A stretch of 64,000 nucleotides of DNA from Pelagibacterium sediminicola (GTDB taxonomy: Bacteria; Pseudomonadota; Alphaproteobacteria; Rhizobiales; Devosiaceae): the NCBI RefSeq assembly GCF_003390885.1, contig NZ_QMEL01000009.1, positions 1-64,000 of the forward strand. The letters run 5' to 3'. The notes below the pieces were generated by a model that had not been told where the DNA came from, made no database searches, and saw nothing but the letters and a program-made list of their open reading frames with translations. Below are positions 16,074-25,215 of this stretch, piece after piece (within the stretch, counting starts at the first letter, position 1; every line of letters starts with the position of its first letter). The position numbers were made by a program, and so were the translations under genes.

Positions 16074-16637
16074 TCAGTCCGCGCGGCGGACGTAGGTGAC
16101 GTCTTCGGTCGAGACGATAATCTTCTGGCCGGTTCCGACAAACGGCGGAACCATGACCTTGACCCCGTTCTCAAGGGTTGCGGGCTTGAAGGAGTTGGCC
16201 GCCGTCTGGCCCTTGACCACCGGCTCGGTCTCTGTGACCTCGAGGGTGACCTGCGCGGGCAACTGGATGCCGAGCGGGGTGTCCTCGTGCATCTCGACGG
16301 TGACCATCATGCCGTCCTGAAGAAAGGCGGCGCGCTCGCCGACGAAATCGGTTTCGAGCTCGATCTGGTCGTAGGTGTCGGTGTTCATGAACACCAGCGC
16401 GTCGCCCTGGGCGTAGAGGAACTGGAAGTCGCGCTGTTCGAGCGAGACGCGCTCGACGGTCTCGGCGGAGCGGAAGCGCTCGTTGAGCTTGGTGTTGCCG
16501 ACGATGGACTTGAGTTCGACCTGGGCGTAGGCGCCGCCCTTGCCGGGCTTGACGTGATCGACCTTCACCGCGACCCAGAGCTTGTCCTGGTGCATCACCA
16601 CATTGCCGGGGCGGATTTCGTTGCCGTTGATTTTCAT
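16074..16637 (-). CDS. efp: Translation elongation factor P
   Basis: 187 residues, three beta-barrel domains. The start [14 protein letters not shown] fixes the ATG at 16637; the frame runs open 39 codons further but that part is unrelated. The tip loop [10 protein letters not shown] carries the Lys normally modified by EpmA/EpmB or left bare. EF-P rescues ribosomes stalled at polyproline. The proline-rich TolA in this window could be one client. Confidence 0.95.
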   Translation of the reverse strand: MKINGNEIRPGNVVMHQDKLWVAVKVDHVKPGKGGAYAQVELKSIVGNTKLNERFRSAETVERVSLEQRDFQFLYAQGDALVFMNTDTYDQIELETDFVGERAAFLQDGMMVTVEMHEDTPLGIQLPAQVTLEVTETEPVVKGQTAANSFKPATLENGVKVMVPPFVGTGQKIIVSTEDVTYVRRAD

Positions 16638-16738
16638 GGGTTCGATTGCTTCTTGCTGGCGCGGGAAAATTCCGGCGCGTCGGTAAATGTCTTCGGGCTG
16701 GCTTTTGCCCCAGAAACGGGCTGCATTCAAGTGCAGCG

Positions 16739-17764
16739 TTAGTCCTCGCCCCAATCGATGGATGTGGGGAAGGGGGCGTCGGGCTCGGGCGTTTGGGCGA
16801 TGGCGCTCGGGGGTTCGGCGGGCCAGAAGCGGGCGCGCTCCTCGCCTGCGGCCTGTTCCTCGGCGGAGGCGGTCTGGAGCATGCGGTCGAGATTGGGGTC
16901 GGTCAGCCCCTGGCGGCGGGCCAGCGCGCGGTACATGACCGCCTGTTCCATATCGGCAGCGACGCCCTCGCCGGTGGCGAGCATCATGGCGTAGCGGGCC
17001 TGGGCCACAGGATTGCCCGACTGGGCGGCGGTGCCGTACCAGCGCGCGGCCTCTTGGGCGTCGCGCTCCACGCCCCTGCCGAGATATACCATGGTGGCGT
17101 ATTCGATCTGGGCGTCGACGAGCCCCTGATTGGCGGCCTTGTGCATCAGTTCGATGCCGCGCGCCGTGTCTGGCGCGATGCCCGCCCCTTCGAGCAGCAT
17201 GACGGCGAAATCGTACTGGGCCTCCGGGTAGCCCGCTTCGGCGGCCTCGCCGATGAGATCGGCGGCAAGGGAAAGGCTGGGTTCGGCGTAAACGCCTTCG
17301 ACATGGAGGAGCCCGAGATTATATTTGGCGGCGATGTGCCCGCCCTCGGCGGCCTTCCTGAACAAAGCCGCGGCGCGCTGGCGGTTGCGCTCGACGCCGA
17401 TGCCGCTCTGGTAGATCAGCGCGAGTTGGAAGCTGGCCTGGATGTCGCCGTTCGAGTCGGCCTGCGCGTACCAGCTTATGGCGCGCGGGATATCCTGGGG
17501 GACTCCCAGCCCGTTGGCGTAGATCTCCCCGATAAGGGTCTGGGCGGTCGCGTCCCCGGCTTCGGCGCGCGGCAGGGCAAGGCGCAGGGCGGTGAGATAA
17601 TAGCCGCGCTGGAAGGCGCCATAGGCGGGGTCTATGCCCGGTGGTGGGGCGAGCAGCATGCGCGAGATATCGAGCGCCTCGTCCATCTGTTCGTGCTGGG
17701 CCATGGCCGGGGTCGCGCCGAGCGTGATGGCGAGCGCGAAAGCTGCCGCAAGGGCTCTTTTCAT
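16739..17764 (-). CDS. Secreted Sel1-repeat (TPR-like) protein
   Basis: 341 residues with a cleavable signal peptide ([23 protein letters not shown]). Six or so Sel1 repeats follow (e.g. [39 protein letters not shown]), giving a periplasmic solenoid probably used for protein contacts. The C-terminal 50 residues are Pro/Ala/Glu-rich. Its ATG overlaps the stop of the ThiE-like gene by four bases (ATGA), so the two are translationally coupled. Confidence 0.85.
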   Translation of the reverse strand: MKRALAAAFALAITLGATPAMAQHEQMDEALDISRMLLAPPPGIDPAYGAFQRGYYLTALRLALPRAEAGDATAQTLIGEIYANGLGVPQDIPRAISWYAQADSNGDIQASFQLALIYQSGIGVERNRQRAAALFRKAAEGGHIAAKYNLGLLHVEGVYAEPSLSLAADLIGEAAEAGYPEAQYDFAVMLLEGAGIAPDTARGIELMHKAANQGLVDAQIEYATMVYLGRGVERDAQEAARWYGTAAQSGNPVAQARYAMMLATGEGVAADMEQAVMYRALARRQGLTDPNLDRMLQTASAEEQAAGEERARFWPAEPPSAIAQTPEPDAPFPTSIDWGED

Positions 17765-18333
17765 GAAGACACCCCCGTCAACCGGCAAAGGCTTTTCGGC
17801 GCGTCCCAGACGGCACCCTCGAAGGCGACGAACTCGGAGCCAATGGTTGTAAGGGCCGGGTCCTCGATGCTGGCGGCAAGATAGACCGAGGGCACCTCGA
17901 AGGTTTCGGCCCACCAGTCGGCCATCTCCGCATCGCTTTGCTCGCGATCGCCAAAAAGGAGATAATCGATCTCGAGTTCCCCGCGCAGCATCGCCTCGTG
18001 GCGGGAGCCGATGTCTCCGGTGCCCACGATATGATCGGGCTTGAGGGTGGCGATGGCCTCGCGCACGGCCTTGATGCCGCCCGTGATATGGACGCCATCC
18101 GCTCCGAGGGGCTTTACGAGGTCGGGCCGGTTGTCGAGCAGCACCGCAACGCCTTTTGATTGTGCGAACGGGGCAATGGATTTGACCAGTGCGACGTAAT
18201 CGGGGTCGGCGCGCTCGCCGTGCGGGAGCAGCAGCACCGCGACGGGGACGGCCGCCAGTATGGCTTCGACCTTTGCGGCAAGGGTCGCCGGGTCGGCATT
18301 GTCCGGTGCGATGAGAAATGTCTGGTATGCCAT
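17761..18333 (-). CDS. Thiamine-phosphate-synthase-like protein, degenerate active site
   Basis: 190 residues with the ThiE (beta/alpha)8 pattern: VAVLLDNRPDLVKPLGADGV corresponds to the INDRxDLA..ADGVHLGQ block and DIGSRHEAM..ELEIDYLLFG to the THSxEEA..GADYIGFGP block. However the canonical NDR reads DNR, the HLGQ is HITGG and the product-loop serine segment differs. Catalysis as ThiE is therefore doubtful. Coupled by ATGA overlap to the Sel1 protein. Start is the ATG at 18333. PGAP-type pipelines call such proteins thiamine phosphate synthase; I regard that as a family label only. Confidence 0.72.
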   Translation of the reverse strand: MAYQTFLIAPDNADPATLAAKVEAILAAVPVAVLLLPHGERADPDYVALVKSIAPFAQSKGVAVLLDNRPDLVKPLGADGVHITGGIKAVREAIATLKPDHIVGTGDIGSRHEAMLRGELEIDYLLFGDREQSDAEMADWWAETFEVPSVYLAASIEDPALTTIGSEFVAFEGAVWDAPKSLCRLTGVSS

Positions 18334-18379
18334 TGGCCCTGCCCGATGATCGTGAGCCCTTCTTGCCAGCAAGTATGAC

Positions 18380-18410
18380 AAAAAAGGGACGCTGTTGGAT
18401 ACAGCGTCCC
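18380..18410 (-). terminator. Rho-independent terminator of fba
   Basis: The 10-bp perfect stem GGGACGCTGT/ACAGCGTCCC with a five-base loop is followed by six T on the minus strand. It lies 30 bases after the aldolase stop. Confidence 0.93.
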
Positions 18411-18440
18411 GGTGGGCAAGGAAAGACGGGTAAAATGAAA

Positions 18441-19463
18441 TCAGGCGGCGCGGTCGATCTCGGGGGCCCATTGACCGAGCGAGGCCAGCGAATTCATCCG
18501 GGCGCGGTGGACGAAGGCGTTGCGGGCTGCGGCGACGTTTTCCGCCTTGCCGCCCCACGCGGCGAGCGCTTCGGCCTGAAGGGCGCGGCCATAAGAAAAG
18601 GTGAGCCGCCACGGCAGATCGGGGATCTGGTGCATGGCGGAAAGATTGGCGCTGGCCTCTTCCGAGGTCTGGCCGCCGGAAAGAAAGGCGATGCCCGGCA
18701 CGCTGGCCGGAACGGTGGCCTTGAGGGTGCGCACGGTGCGGGCCGCGACGTCCTCGACGCTGACGCGGGGGCCGTTGACGCCGGGGATGACCATGTTGGG
18801 CTTTAGGATCATGCCCTCGAGTTCCACGCCCGCCAGGCGAAGCTGCTCGAAGGTTTCGGCCAGCGCTTCGGTAGTGACGCGCTCGCAAATCTCGACGGTG
18901 TGATCGCCCGGCTTGCCATCGGCAAGAACTTCCGGCTCGACGATCGGCACGATGCCTGCTTCCTGGCAGAGTGCCGCGTAACGGGCGAGGGCCTGTGCGT
19001 TGGCAACGATCGCGGCGCGGGAGGGCTTGTTTTCGCCGATGGCGATGACGCCGCGCCATTTGGCAAAGGCGGCGCCGATCTTTGCGTATTCGGCTAGTCG
19101 CTCGCGCAGGCCGTCGAGTCCTTCGGTAACGGTTTCACCCTCATGGAAGGGGAGGGCCTTGGCGCCGGTATCGACCTTGATGCCCGCAAGGCAGTTGTTG
19201 GCGCGGAGCATGTCGACGAACGGGGTGCTATCGGCGGCGGACTGGCGGATGGTCTCGTCGAACAGGATCACCCCGGAAATATACTCGCGCATCGCCTCGT
19301 CGGCCCCGAACAGCATCTCGCGGTAATCGCGGCGGCTGGTTTCGGTGGACTGGACCCCGATGGTATCGAAGCGCTTCTTGATGGTGCCCGTGGATTCGTC
19401 GGCGGCGAGGATGCCCTTGCCGGGCGCTACGAGTTGGCGGGCGATGTCGCTCAGACCGGACAT
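18441..19463 (-). CDS. fba: Class I fructose-bisphosphate aldolase
   Basis: 340 residues, start MSGLSDIARQLVAPGKGILA, with the class I signatures ADESTGTIKKRF, ILFDETIRQ, GIKVDTGAK, and the Schiff-base region GMILKPNMVIPG whose Lys forms the imine. SGGQTSEEAS and FSYGRALQ close the phosphate site. It interconverts fructose-1,6-bisphosphate with DHAP and G3P. The gene completes the tkt-gap-pgk-fba cluster but is separated from pgk by a toxin-antitoxin pair; only 39 bases lie between the toxin stop and this start. Confidence 0.93.
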   Translation of the reverse strand: MSGLSDIARQLVAPGKGILAADESTGTIKKRFDTIGVQSTETSRRDYREMLFGADEAMREYISGVILFDETIRQSAADSTPFVDMLRANNCLAGIKVDTGAKALPFHEGETVTEGLDGLRERLAEYAKIGAAFAKWRGVIAIGENKPSRAAIVANAQALARYAALCQEAGIVPIVEPEVLADGKPGDHTVEICERVTTEALAETFEQLRLAGVELEGMILKPNMVIPGVNGPRVSVEDVAARTVRTLKATVPASVPGIAFLSGGQTSEEASANLSAMHQIPDLPWRLTFSYGRALQAEALAAWGGKAENVAAARNAFVHRARMNSLASLGQWAPEIDRAA

Positions 19464-19502
19464 GAGTTTATGGCTCCGTAGATTGGGGGAAATCTGGAGC
19501 TT

Positions 19503-19862
19503 TCAAAATACCGCAGATGTAGCGGTCTGATCGATTAGACGTTCTGGTATTGAACGAAGGGATGAGGCGGGGCGGGGAACCTGTAGACCGAGTTCGGAAT
19601 GCGAGCCAAGCCTGACGAGTTGAAGTGTTGCGTCGTCGGGTTTGCGATAAATCAGGATCAGGTCCGGCCGCAAGTGGCAATCGCGATGATCGCTCCAGTT
19701 TCCGATCAGGGCGTGGTCGCGATATTTCAGATCCAGTTCCCGGTCATCGATCAATGCTTGGAGCAATGTGTGCAAATCCGAGTCGAGCGTTTTGGCATGC
19801 CGCCCTCGCTTCTCGCGCTTATAGTCTTTCTTGAACGCGGTGGTGCGCTCAATCGTCCGCAT
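19503..19862 (-). CDS. YafQ-family mRNA interferase toxin with C-terminal extension
   Basis: 119 residues. The RelE-fold toxin core spans residues 1-91 and keeps the YafQ catalytic set: His in YRDHALIGNW, His and Asp in DCHLRPDLILIY, and His in RLGSHSELG. It should cleave mRNA at the ribosome A site. YafQ proteins usually end just after that last motif; here 28 more residues (QVPRP...ATSAVF) follow with no recognisable fold. The start overlaps the antitoxin by 14 bases. GC content is visibly lower than the neighbours, pointing to acquisition. Confidence 0.85.
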   Translation of the reverse strand: MRTIERTTAFKKDYKREKRGRHAKTLDSDLHTLLQALIDDRELDLKYRDHALIGNWSDHRDCHLRPDLILIYRKPDDATLQLVRLGSHSELGLQVPRPASSLRSIPERLIDQTATSAVF

Positions 19863-20112
19863 TCAGATCGGCCATGAGCGCGTCAATCGAACCTACGTGC
19901 ACGCCTTTGCCTGCACGCGCCTCCTTCATGGCCGCAATGGTTTCGGCATTGGGGACAACAAGCTCGAAGGGCAGAACCTTTTCGCTTGCTACGCGGACAA
20001 GCATGAGCCGGACGGCATCGGATATGGTCAACCCCATGCTTTCGAGCACGGCGGCCGCTTCCTGTTTGATCTTATTATCGATGCGCGCCTGAACGAGAGC
20101 GTTTGCGGCCAT
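19849..20112 (-). CDS. RelB/DinJ-family antitoxin
   Basis: 87 residues starting MAANALVQARIDNKIKQEAA, the ribbon-helix-helix DNA-binding region, then VLESMGLTISDAVRLMLVRV, typical of DinJ. The C-terminal part wraps and neutralises the YafQ toxin encoded immediately downstream. I chose the ATG at 20112 (GGAG seven bases upstream) over 20124 and 20139. A palindrome overlapping the promoter just upstream is the likely autoregulatory operator. Confidence 0.87.
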   Translation of the reverse strand: MAANALVQARIDNKIKQEAAAVLESMGLTISDAVRLMLVRVASEKVLPFELVVPNAETIAAMKEARAGKGVHVGSIDALMADLNADD

Positions 20113-20121
20113 GATCCACTC

Positions 20122-20175
20122 CATTGTCGTGAATGACAATGTAATGCACAGCGCGGCACTCTACAAGAGTTGTAG
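20122..20175 (-). promoter_or_regulatory. Promoter and operators of the toxin-antitoxin operon
   Basis: On the minus strand TTGTAG (20166-20161) and TACATT (20143-20138) are separated by exactly 17 bases. The -10 overlaps the inverted repeat CATTGTC-N6-GACAATG (20122-20141) and the -35 forms half of CTACAA-GAG-TTGTAG (20161-20175). Both palindromes are well placed for binding of antitoxin dimers. Confidence 0.65.
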
Positions 20176-20179
20176 CGGG

Positions 20180-21379
20180 CTATGCCCTGAGCGCGTCAAC
20201 GCCCGGCAGGGGTTTGCCTTCCATCCATTCGAGGAACGCGCCGCCGGCGGTCGAGACGTAGGTGAAATCGTCCTTGACCCCGGCATGGGCGAGGGCGGCG
20301 ACCGTGTCGCCGCCGCCGGCGACCGAGACGAGGTGGCCCTTTTTGGTGCGTTCGGCGGCGTGGCGGGCGACTTCCACGGTCGCCTTGTCGAAGGGCGGAA
20401 TCTCGAAAGCGCCCAGGGGGCCGTTCCAGACGATGGTGCTGGCTTCGTTGATTGCGGTCTTGATCTTTTCGACCGATTGGGGACCGGCGTCGAGCACCAT
20501 GCCGTCCTTGTCGATGGCGTCGAGCCCGTAGACGCGGGAGGGGGTGTTGGCCTCGAAATGCCAGCCGACCACCCCGTCGATGGGCAGGATAATGGCGCAT
20601 CGGGCGTCCTCGGCCTTGTCCATGATCCTTAGCGCGGTGTCCTTGAGGTCGCGTTCGCACAGCGAATTGCCCACGTCGTAGCCCAGCGCGTAAATGAAGG
20701 TGTTGGCCATGCCTCCGCCGATGACCAGCGCCTCGGCCCGCGTGACGAGGTTTTCCAGCAGATCGATCTTGGTCGAGACCTTGGCGCCGCCGACGATGGC
20801 GATGACCGGTTTTTTGGGCTTGCCCAGCCCGGCTCCGAGCGCGTTGAGTTCGGCCTCCATGGCGCGGCCCGCGCCCGATGGCAGTGCGCGGGCAAGGCCT
20901 TCGGTCGAGGCGTGGGCGCGGTGGGCGGCCGAGAAGGCGTCGTTGATATAGATGTCGCCAAGGCTTGCCATACGGGCGACGAGGGCGGGATCGTTCTTTT
21001 CCTCGCCGGGGTGGAAGCGGGTATTTTCAACGAGGATGACGCTGCCCGGGTCCGCCGAGGCAATGGCGGCCTTGACGCCGGCGAGATCGTTCCAGTCCGT
21101 ATCGGCGAAAATGACCGGCTTGGCGACGATGTCCTTGAGGGCATCGACGACGATCCTGAGGCTCATTTCGGGGACGATCTTGCCCTTGGGGCGGTCGAAA
21201 TGGGCGAGGAGAATGGGCAGGCCGCCCTTGTTGACGATTTCCCGGATGGTGAGGGCGACCCGTTCGATTCGGGTCGTGTCGGTCACCCTGCCGTCCTTGA
21301 CGGGGACGTTGAGGTCGACGCGCAGGAGCACGCGCTTGCCGGTGAGGTCGAAATCGTCAAGGGTCTTGAAGGCGGTCAT
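20180..21379 (-). CDS. pgk: Phosphoglycerate kinase
   Basis: 399 residues, start [20 protein letters not shown], with [27 protein letters not shown], the central linker [15 protein letters not shown] and the C-terminal [12 protein letters not shown] nucleotide loop. It transfers phosphate between 1,3-bisphosphoglycerate and ADP. The start codon is the ATG at 21379; the open frame upstream crosses a terminator. Lies after gap in the same orientation, with a terminator in between. Confidence 0.96.
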   Translation of the reverse strand: MTAFKTLDDFDLTGKRVLLRVDLNVPVKDGRVTDTTRIERVALTIREIVNKGGLPILLAHFDRPKGKIVPEMSLRIVVDALKDIVAKPVIFADTDWNDLAGVKAAIASADPGSVILVENTRFHPGEEKNDPALVARMASLGDIYINDAFSAAHRAHASTEGLARALPSGAGRAMEAELNALGAGLGKPKKPVIAIVGGAKVSTKIDLLENLVTRAEALVIGGGMANTFIYALGYDVGNSLCERDLKDTALRIMDKAEDARCAIILPIDGVVGWHFEANTPSRVYGLDAIDKDGMVLDAGPQSVEKIKTAINEASTIVWNGPLGAFEIPPFDKATVEVARHAAERTKKGHLVSVAGGGDTVAALAHAGVKDDFTYVSTAGGAFLEWMEGKPLPGVDALRA

Positions 21380-21455
21380 GATCGGCACCCGGTCAGGTTC
21401 AGTTGCACTCCCCCTCGGAGCGGCCAGAGTGGCGCAAGGCGGAGCGATAGGCAAG

Positions 21456-21486
21456 AAAAAGGCGCTCCGTTGGGGGGAGCGCCTTT
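21456..21486 (-). terminator. Terminator/attenuator between gap and pgk
   Basis: AGGCGCTCC/GGAGCGCCT, a 9-bp perfect stem with an eight-base loop, followed by TTTTTC on the minus strand. It stands 20 bases after the gap stop and 77 bases before pgk, so only read-through or a separate promoter feeds pgk. Confidence 0.88.
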
Positions 21487-21503
21487 TCTCGAACGAATCT
21501 GGC

Positions 21504-22511
21504 TCAGAGCGTTTTTGCCAATGCGATGGCGGTATCGAGCATGCGGTTCGAGAAGCCCCATTCGTTGTCGTACCAGCTCAGCACATTGACGAAATTGCCG
21601 CCCAGCACCTTGGTCTGGTCGAGCGCGACGGTCGAGGAATGGGGGTCGTGGTTGAAGTCGATCGAAACGTTGGGTTGGGTGGTGAAGCTCAGGACGTCCT
21701 TGAGCTTGCCCGCCGTGTAGGTGCGGACGATCTCGTTGATTTCCTCAGGTGTCGTGTCGCGCTTGGCGATGAACTTGAAATCGACCAGCGAGACGTTGGG
21801 GGTCGGCACGCGTACCGAGATGCCGTCGAGCTTGCCCTTGAGTTCCGGCAGCACCAGCCCGATGGCCTTGGCGGCCCCGGTCGAGGTGGGGATCTGGGAG
21901 ACCGCCGCGGCCCGCGCGCGATAAAGATCCTTGTGGAGCGTATCGAGGGTGGGCTGGTCGCCGGTATAGGAATGGACCGTCGTCATGTAGCCCTTTTCGA
22001 TCCCGACCGTCTCGTTGAAGATATAGGCGAGGGGCGCAAGGCAGTTGGTGGTGCACGACGCGTTGGAAATGACGACGTGCTCCTTTGCGATCTTGTCGTG
22101 GTTGATGCCATAGACCACGGTAAGATCGGCGCCATCGGCGGGCGCGGAGACGAGAACCTTCTTGGCGCCGGCCTCGAGGTGAGCGGACGCTTTTTCCTTG
22201 GTCGCGAAGATGCCGGTGCATTCGAGAACGATGTCGACGCCCAGTTCCTTGTGGGGCAATTCGGCCGGGTTGCGTACGGCGGTGACCTTGATCGGGCCCC
22301 GGCCGACATCGATCGTGTCGCCGTCGACCGTCACGGTGCCGGGGAACCTGCCATGCACGCTGTCGAAGCGGATGAGGTGCGCGTTGGTCTCGACCGGACC
22401 CAGATCGTTGATGGCGACGACCTCGATGTCGGTGCGGCCGGATTCGATTACGGCGCGCAGGACGTTACGGCCGATGCGGCCAAAGCCATTGATCGCAACG
22501 CGGACGGTCAT
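21504..22511 (-). CDS. gap: Glyceraldehyde-3-phosphate dehydrogenase, type I
   Basis: 335 residues, start [16 protein letters not shown] with the Rossmann glycine loop, catalytic Cys in [12 protein letters not shown] (about residue 152), His in [11 protein letters not shown] and the C-terminal [12 protein letters not shown]. It oxidises G3P with NAD(P)+ and phosphate. The ATG at 22511 is seven bases after AAGGAG; an ATG two codons upstream is too close. Second gene of the tkt-gap-pgk-fba cluster. Confidence 0.96.
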   Translation of the reverse strand: MTVRVAINGFGRIGRNVLRAVIESGRTDIEVVAINDLGPVETNAHLIRFDSVHGRFPGTVTVDGDTIDVGRGPIKVTAVRNPAELPHKELGVDIVLECTGIFATKEKASAHLEAGAKKVLVSAPADGADLTVVYGINHDKIAKEHVVISNASCTTNCLAPLAYIFNETVGIEKGYMTTVHSYTGDQPTLDTLHKDLYRARAAAVSQIPTSTGAAKAIGLVLPELKGKLDGISVRVPTPNVSLVDFKFIAKRDTTPEEINEIVRTYTAGKLKDVLSFTTQPNVSIDFNHDPHSSTVALDQTKVLGGNFVNVLSWYDNEWGFSNRMLDTAIALAKTL

Positions 22512-22585
22512 GGACATGCTCCTTGAAAAATGAATGTCGGACGGGGAGGGGCAGGGCGCTTTCGCGTCCCGTCCTTAAGATTTGC

Positions 22586-24559
22586 TTACAACTGTGCCTT
22601 GGCCGCTTCAATAACGGCTTTGGTCGTAATGCCGAAGTGCTGGTAGAGGTCGCTGATCTCGCCCGAGGCACCGAACCCGGTCATGCCGACGAAGCGGCCC
22701 TTGTCGCCGAGAAGCTTGTGCCAGCCCATCTCGATGCCGGCCTCGACCGCAACGCGCGCCCTGGCCGTGCCGAGTACGGACTTTTTGTAGTCTTCGCTCT
22801 GGGCGGCGAACAGTTCCATCGAGGGCACCGAGACGCAGCGCGCGGAAATGCCCGCTTCGGTCAGTTCCTTTGCCGCTGCAAGCGCGATCTGGACTTCCGA
22901 GCCGGTGGCAAAGATCACCGCATCGGCATCGTCCGCGCCCCAGAGGGTATAGGCGCCGAGAAGGGACCTGTTTTCTTCCGAATACTGGTCCCGCAGGGCG
23001 GGCAGGCCCTGGCGCGAAAGCGCGAGGATCGAGGGGGTCTTTTCCATCGTGAGTGCGATTTCCCAGCACTCGGCGGCTTCCATCGCATCGGCGGGACGCA
23101 TGACGAGGAGATTGGGAATGGCGCGCAGGGCAGCAAGGTGTTCGACCGGCTGGTGGGTGGGGCCGTCTTCACCCAGCCCGATGGAATCATGGGTCATGAC
23201 GAAACCGACGCGGATACCCATCAGGGCCGCCAGCCGGATCGAAGGGCGGCAATAATCGGTAAAGCACATGAAGGTGCCGCCATAGGGGTAAAGCCCCCCA
23301 TGGAGCGCAATGCCGTTCATGGCGGCGGCCATGCCGTGCTCGCGGATGCCGTAATGGATATAGCGGCCGGAATAATCGTCTGCCGAAAAGGGGAGGGTCT
23401 GGCTGGTGTTGGTGTTGTTCGAGCCGGTGAGGTCGGCCGATCCGCCGATGGTCTCGGGCACGACGCCGTTGAGCACTTCGAGCGCGTTCTGGGACGAGGC
23501 GCGGGTGGCAAGCTTGGGCTTTTTCTCCGCCAGCTTCTTTTTGTAATCCGCCATGGCGGATTTGAAGTTTTCGGGCAGCGTGCCCGAGGCGCGGCGCTCG
23601 AACTCGGCCTTGTCGCTCGACGCGGCAAGGCGGGCGTCCCAGGCCTTGCGGGCCTCGGCGCCGCGTGAGCCTGCGGCGCGCCAATGGGCGAGGATATCCT
23701 CGGGGATGACGAAGGCGGGGTGCTCCCAGCCCAGTTCCTTGCGGGCAAGGGCGATTTCCTCGTCGCCGAGCGGGGAGCCGTGGACCTTGTTGGTTCCGGC
23801 CTTGTTGGGCGAGCCGAAGCCGATCACGGTCCTGGCCGAGATGAGCGTGGGCTTGTCGGATTTCTGCGCCTTCAAAAGCGCGGCTTCGATCTCGTCAGGG
23901 TTGTGGCCGTCGATCTCCATGGTGTTCCAGCCGGACGCCTTGAAACGTTCGAGCTGGTTTGTGGAGTCGGCGAGCGAGACCTTGCCGTCGATGGTGATGT
24001 TGTTGTTGTCCCAGATGACGATGAGCTTTGAGAGCTTCAGATGCCCGGCCAGCGATATGGCTTCCTGGGAGATGCCTTCCATCAGGCACCCGTCACCGGC
24101 GTAAACATAGGTGAAGTGATCGACCAGATCTGATCCGAACTCGGCTTTGAGCTTGGCTTCGGCGATGGCAAAACCCACCGAGTTTCCGATGCCCTGGCCC
24201 AGCGGGCCGGTGGTGGTCTCGATGCCCGCCGCGTGGCCGTATTCGGGATGGCCGGCGGTCTTGTAGCCGAGCTGGCGGAAATGCTTGATATCGTCAAGCG
24301 ACATGTCCTCGTAGCCGAGCAGCCAGAGCGCGGAATAAAGCAGCATCGAGCCGTGGCCGGCCGAAAGGATGAAGCGGTCGCGATCCGGCCAGTTGGGGGC
24401 GCTCGCGTCGAACTTCATCACCTTGCCGAAAAGAACGGCGGCGATGTCCGCCCCGCCCATGGGCAATCCGGGGTGGCCCGAGTTCGCGGCTTGCACCGCG
24501 TCCATCGAGAGGGCGCGGATCGCGTTGGCCATGGCATCGTGTTTCGCTCTGTCCGTCAT
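22586..24559 (-). CDS. tkt: Transketolase
   Basis: 657 residues, full length. The TPP-binding motif runs from [13 protein letters not shown] to [10 protein letters not shown] (residues ~155-190). The pyrimidine domain holds [20 protein letters not shown]. It moves two-carbon units between pentose and hexose phosphates in the non-oxidative pentose-phosphate/Calvin routes. The ATG at 24559 gives the standard [17 protein letters not shown] start. First gene of the cluster, with a possible promoter at 24637-24664. Confidence 0.96.
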   Translation of the reverse strand: MTDRAKHDAMANAIRALSMDAVQAANSGHPGLPMGGADIAAVLFGKVMKFDASAPNWPDRDRFILSAGHGSMLLYSALWLLGYEDMSLDDIKHFRQLGYKTAGHPEYGHAAGIETTTGPLGQGIGNSVGFAIAEAKLKAEFGSDLVDHFTYVYAGDGCLMEGISQEAISLAGHLKLSKLIVIWDNNNITIDGKVSLADSTNQLERFKASGWNTMEIDGHNPDEIEAALLKAQKSDKPTLISARTVIGFGSPNKAGTNKVHGSPLGDEEIALARKELGWEHPAFVIPEDILAHWRAAGSRGAEARKAWDARLAASSDKAEFERRASGTLPENFKSAMADYKKKLAEKKPKLATRASSQNALEVLNGVVPETIGGSADLTGSNNTNTSQTLPFSADDYSGRYIHYGIREHGMAAAMNGIALHGGLYPYGGTFMCFTDYCRPSIRLAALMGIRVGFVMTHDSIGLGEDGPTHQPVEHLAALRAIPNLLVMRPADAMEAAECWEIALTMEKTPSILALSRQGLPALRDQYSEENRSLLGAYTLWGADDADAVIFATGSEVQIALAAAKELTEAGISARCVSVPSMELFAAQSEDYKKSVLGTARARVAVEAGIEMGWHKLLGDKGRFVGMTGFGASGEISDLYQHFGITTKAVIEAAKAQL

Positions 24560-24636
24560 GAGATTTTCCCGTTTTCGACGCCTCAAGGATGCGGTGCGAT
24601 GCGGCCTTTACGGCGCGGCGTGCTCGCGCGTGCCGA

Positions 24637-24664
24637 CACATAACAGACAGCGCTTTCGAGTCAA
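24637..24664 (-). promoter_or_regulatory. Possible sigma-70-type promoter of tkt
   Basis: On the minus strand TTGACT (24664-24659) and TATGTG (24642-24637) are 16 bases apart, about 75 bases upstream of the tkt start. The -10 match is modest. Confidence 0.4.
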
Positions 24665-24702
24665 TGATACTGCCGTGCGCCTGCAGGGCAATCGCATATG
24701 CT

Positions 24703-24850
24703 TCGGCTAACGCCGACCCCCCCCTCCCAACCTCCCCCACAAGGGGGGAGGTGCTAGCCTTGTGCGTAGGGAGACAACAAGGAAAAGGAAACACCCTCCC
24801 CTGATGGGGAGGGTTGGGGAGGGGTGAAGCCACAAGCGCAGATTCATATG
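24703..24850. repeat. Intergenic repeat, family C copy 1
   Basis: A ~145-base element with two hairpins, CCTCCCCCACAAGGGGGGAGG and CCCTCCCCTGATGGGGAGGG, joined by GTGCTAGCCTTGTGCGT and ended by GTGAAGCCACAAGCGCA. It recurs with strong identity at 39.43 and 61.41 kb. It fills most of the 386-base spacer between tkt and the DUF4164 gene; the remainder holds the tkt promoter region. Confidence 0.85.
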
Positions 24851-24945
24851 CGACTGCCCTGCGTGCGCCTGCCCTTGCCATTCTCGCCATGTTTGGGGTT
24901 ATTGTGGGCTCCTGTGTGTAGTCGGGATTCGGAAGGGCCGGAGCG

Positions 24946-25215
24946 ATGACATCGGGCAATGGCGAGAGTTACGATACCGCCGCCGAACGGCTCGAAAGGG
25001 CCATGAACCGGCTCGACACCTCGATGCGCGCGCTTTCGGGCCGGATGCGCGCGGTGGCAAGGCTGGAGAGCGAAAACCAGCGTCTTGCCGGTGAACTCGA
25101 AGAGGCCCGCGCCCGCGCCACGCGGATCGACGACACCGCCGACATGGTGTCCCAGCGTCTAGGCGATGTGATCGATACGGTGCGGGACGTCCTGGAAGGA
25201 GAAGCCCGTGGCTGA
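24946..25215 (+). CDS. DUF4164 coiled-coil protein
   Basis: 89 residues, almost entirely heptad-like helix (RLERAMNRLDTSMRALSGRM, ARLESENQRLAGELEEARAR). The family is small, alphaproteobacterial and found immediately before zapA, which suggests a role near cell division; no function is proven. The stop overlaps the zapA start by eight bases. Confidence 0.82.
   Translation: MTSGNGESYDTAAERLERAMNRLDTSMRALSGRMRAVARLESENQRLAGELEEARARATRIDDTADMVSQRLGDVIDTVRDVLEGEARG

Noticed and set aside
16638-16754. N-terminal 39-codon extension of efp
   Set aside because: Not part of the EF-P fold; MKINGNEI is the family start.
24703-24850. Repeats considered as a CRISPR array
   Set aside because: Single dispersed hairpin elements without regular direct repeats or spacers; no cas genes.
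24857-24926. Plus-strand hydrophobic peptide ending GVIVGSCV just before the DUF4164 gene
   Set aside because: Frame has no credible start outside the repeat element and is only about 20 residues; likely chance.
24294-24959. Minus-strand frame upstream of tkt
   Set aside because: Runs through repeat family C and the tkt N-terminus in a different frame; no start signal or conserved residues.
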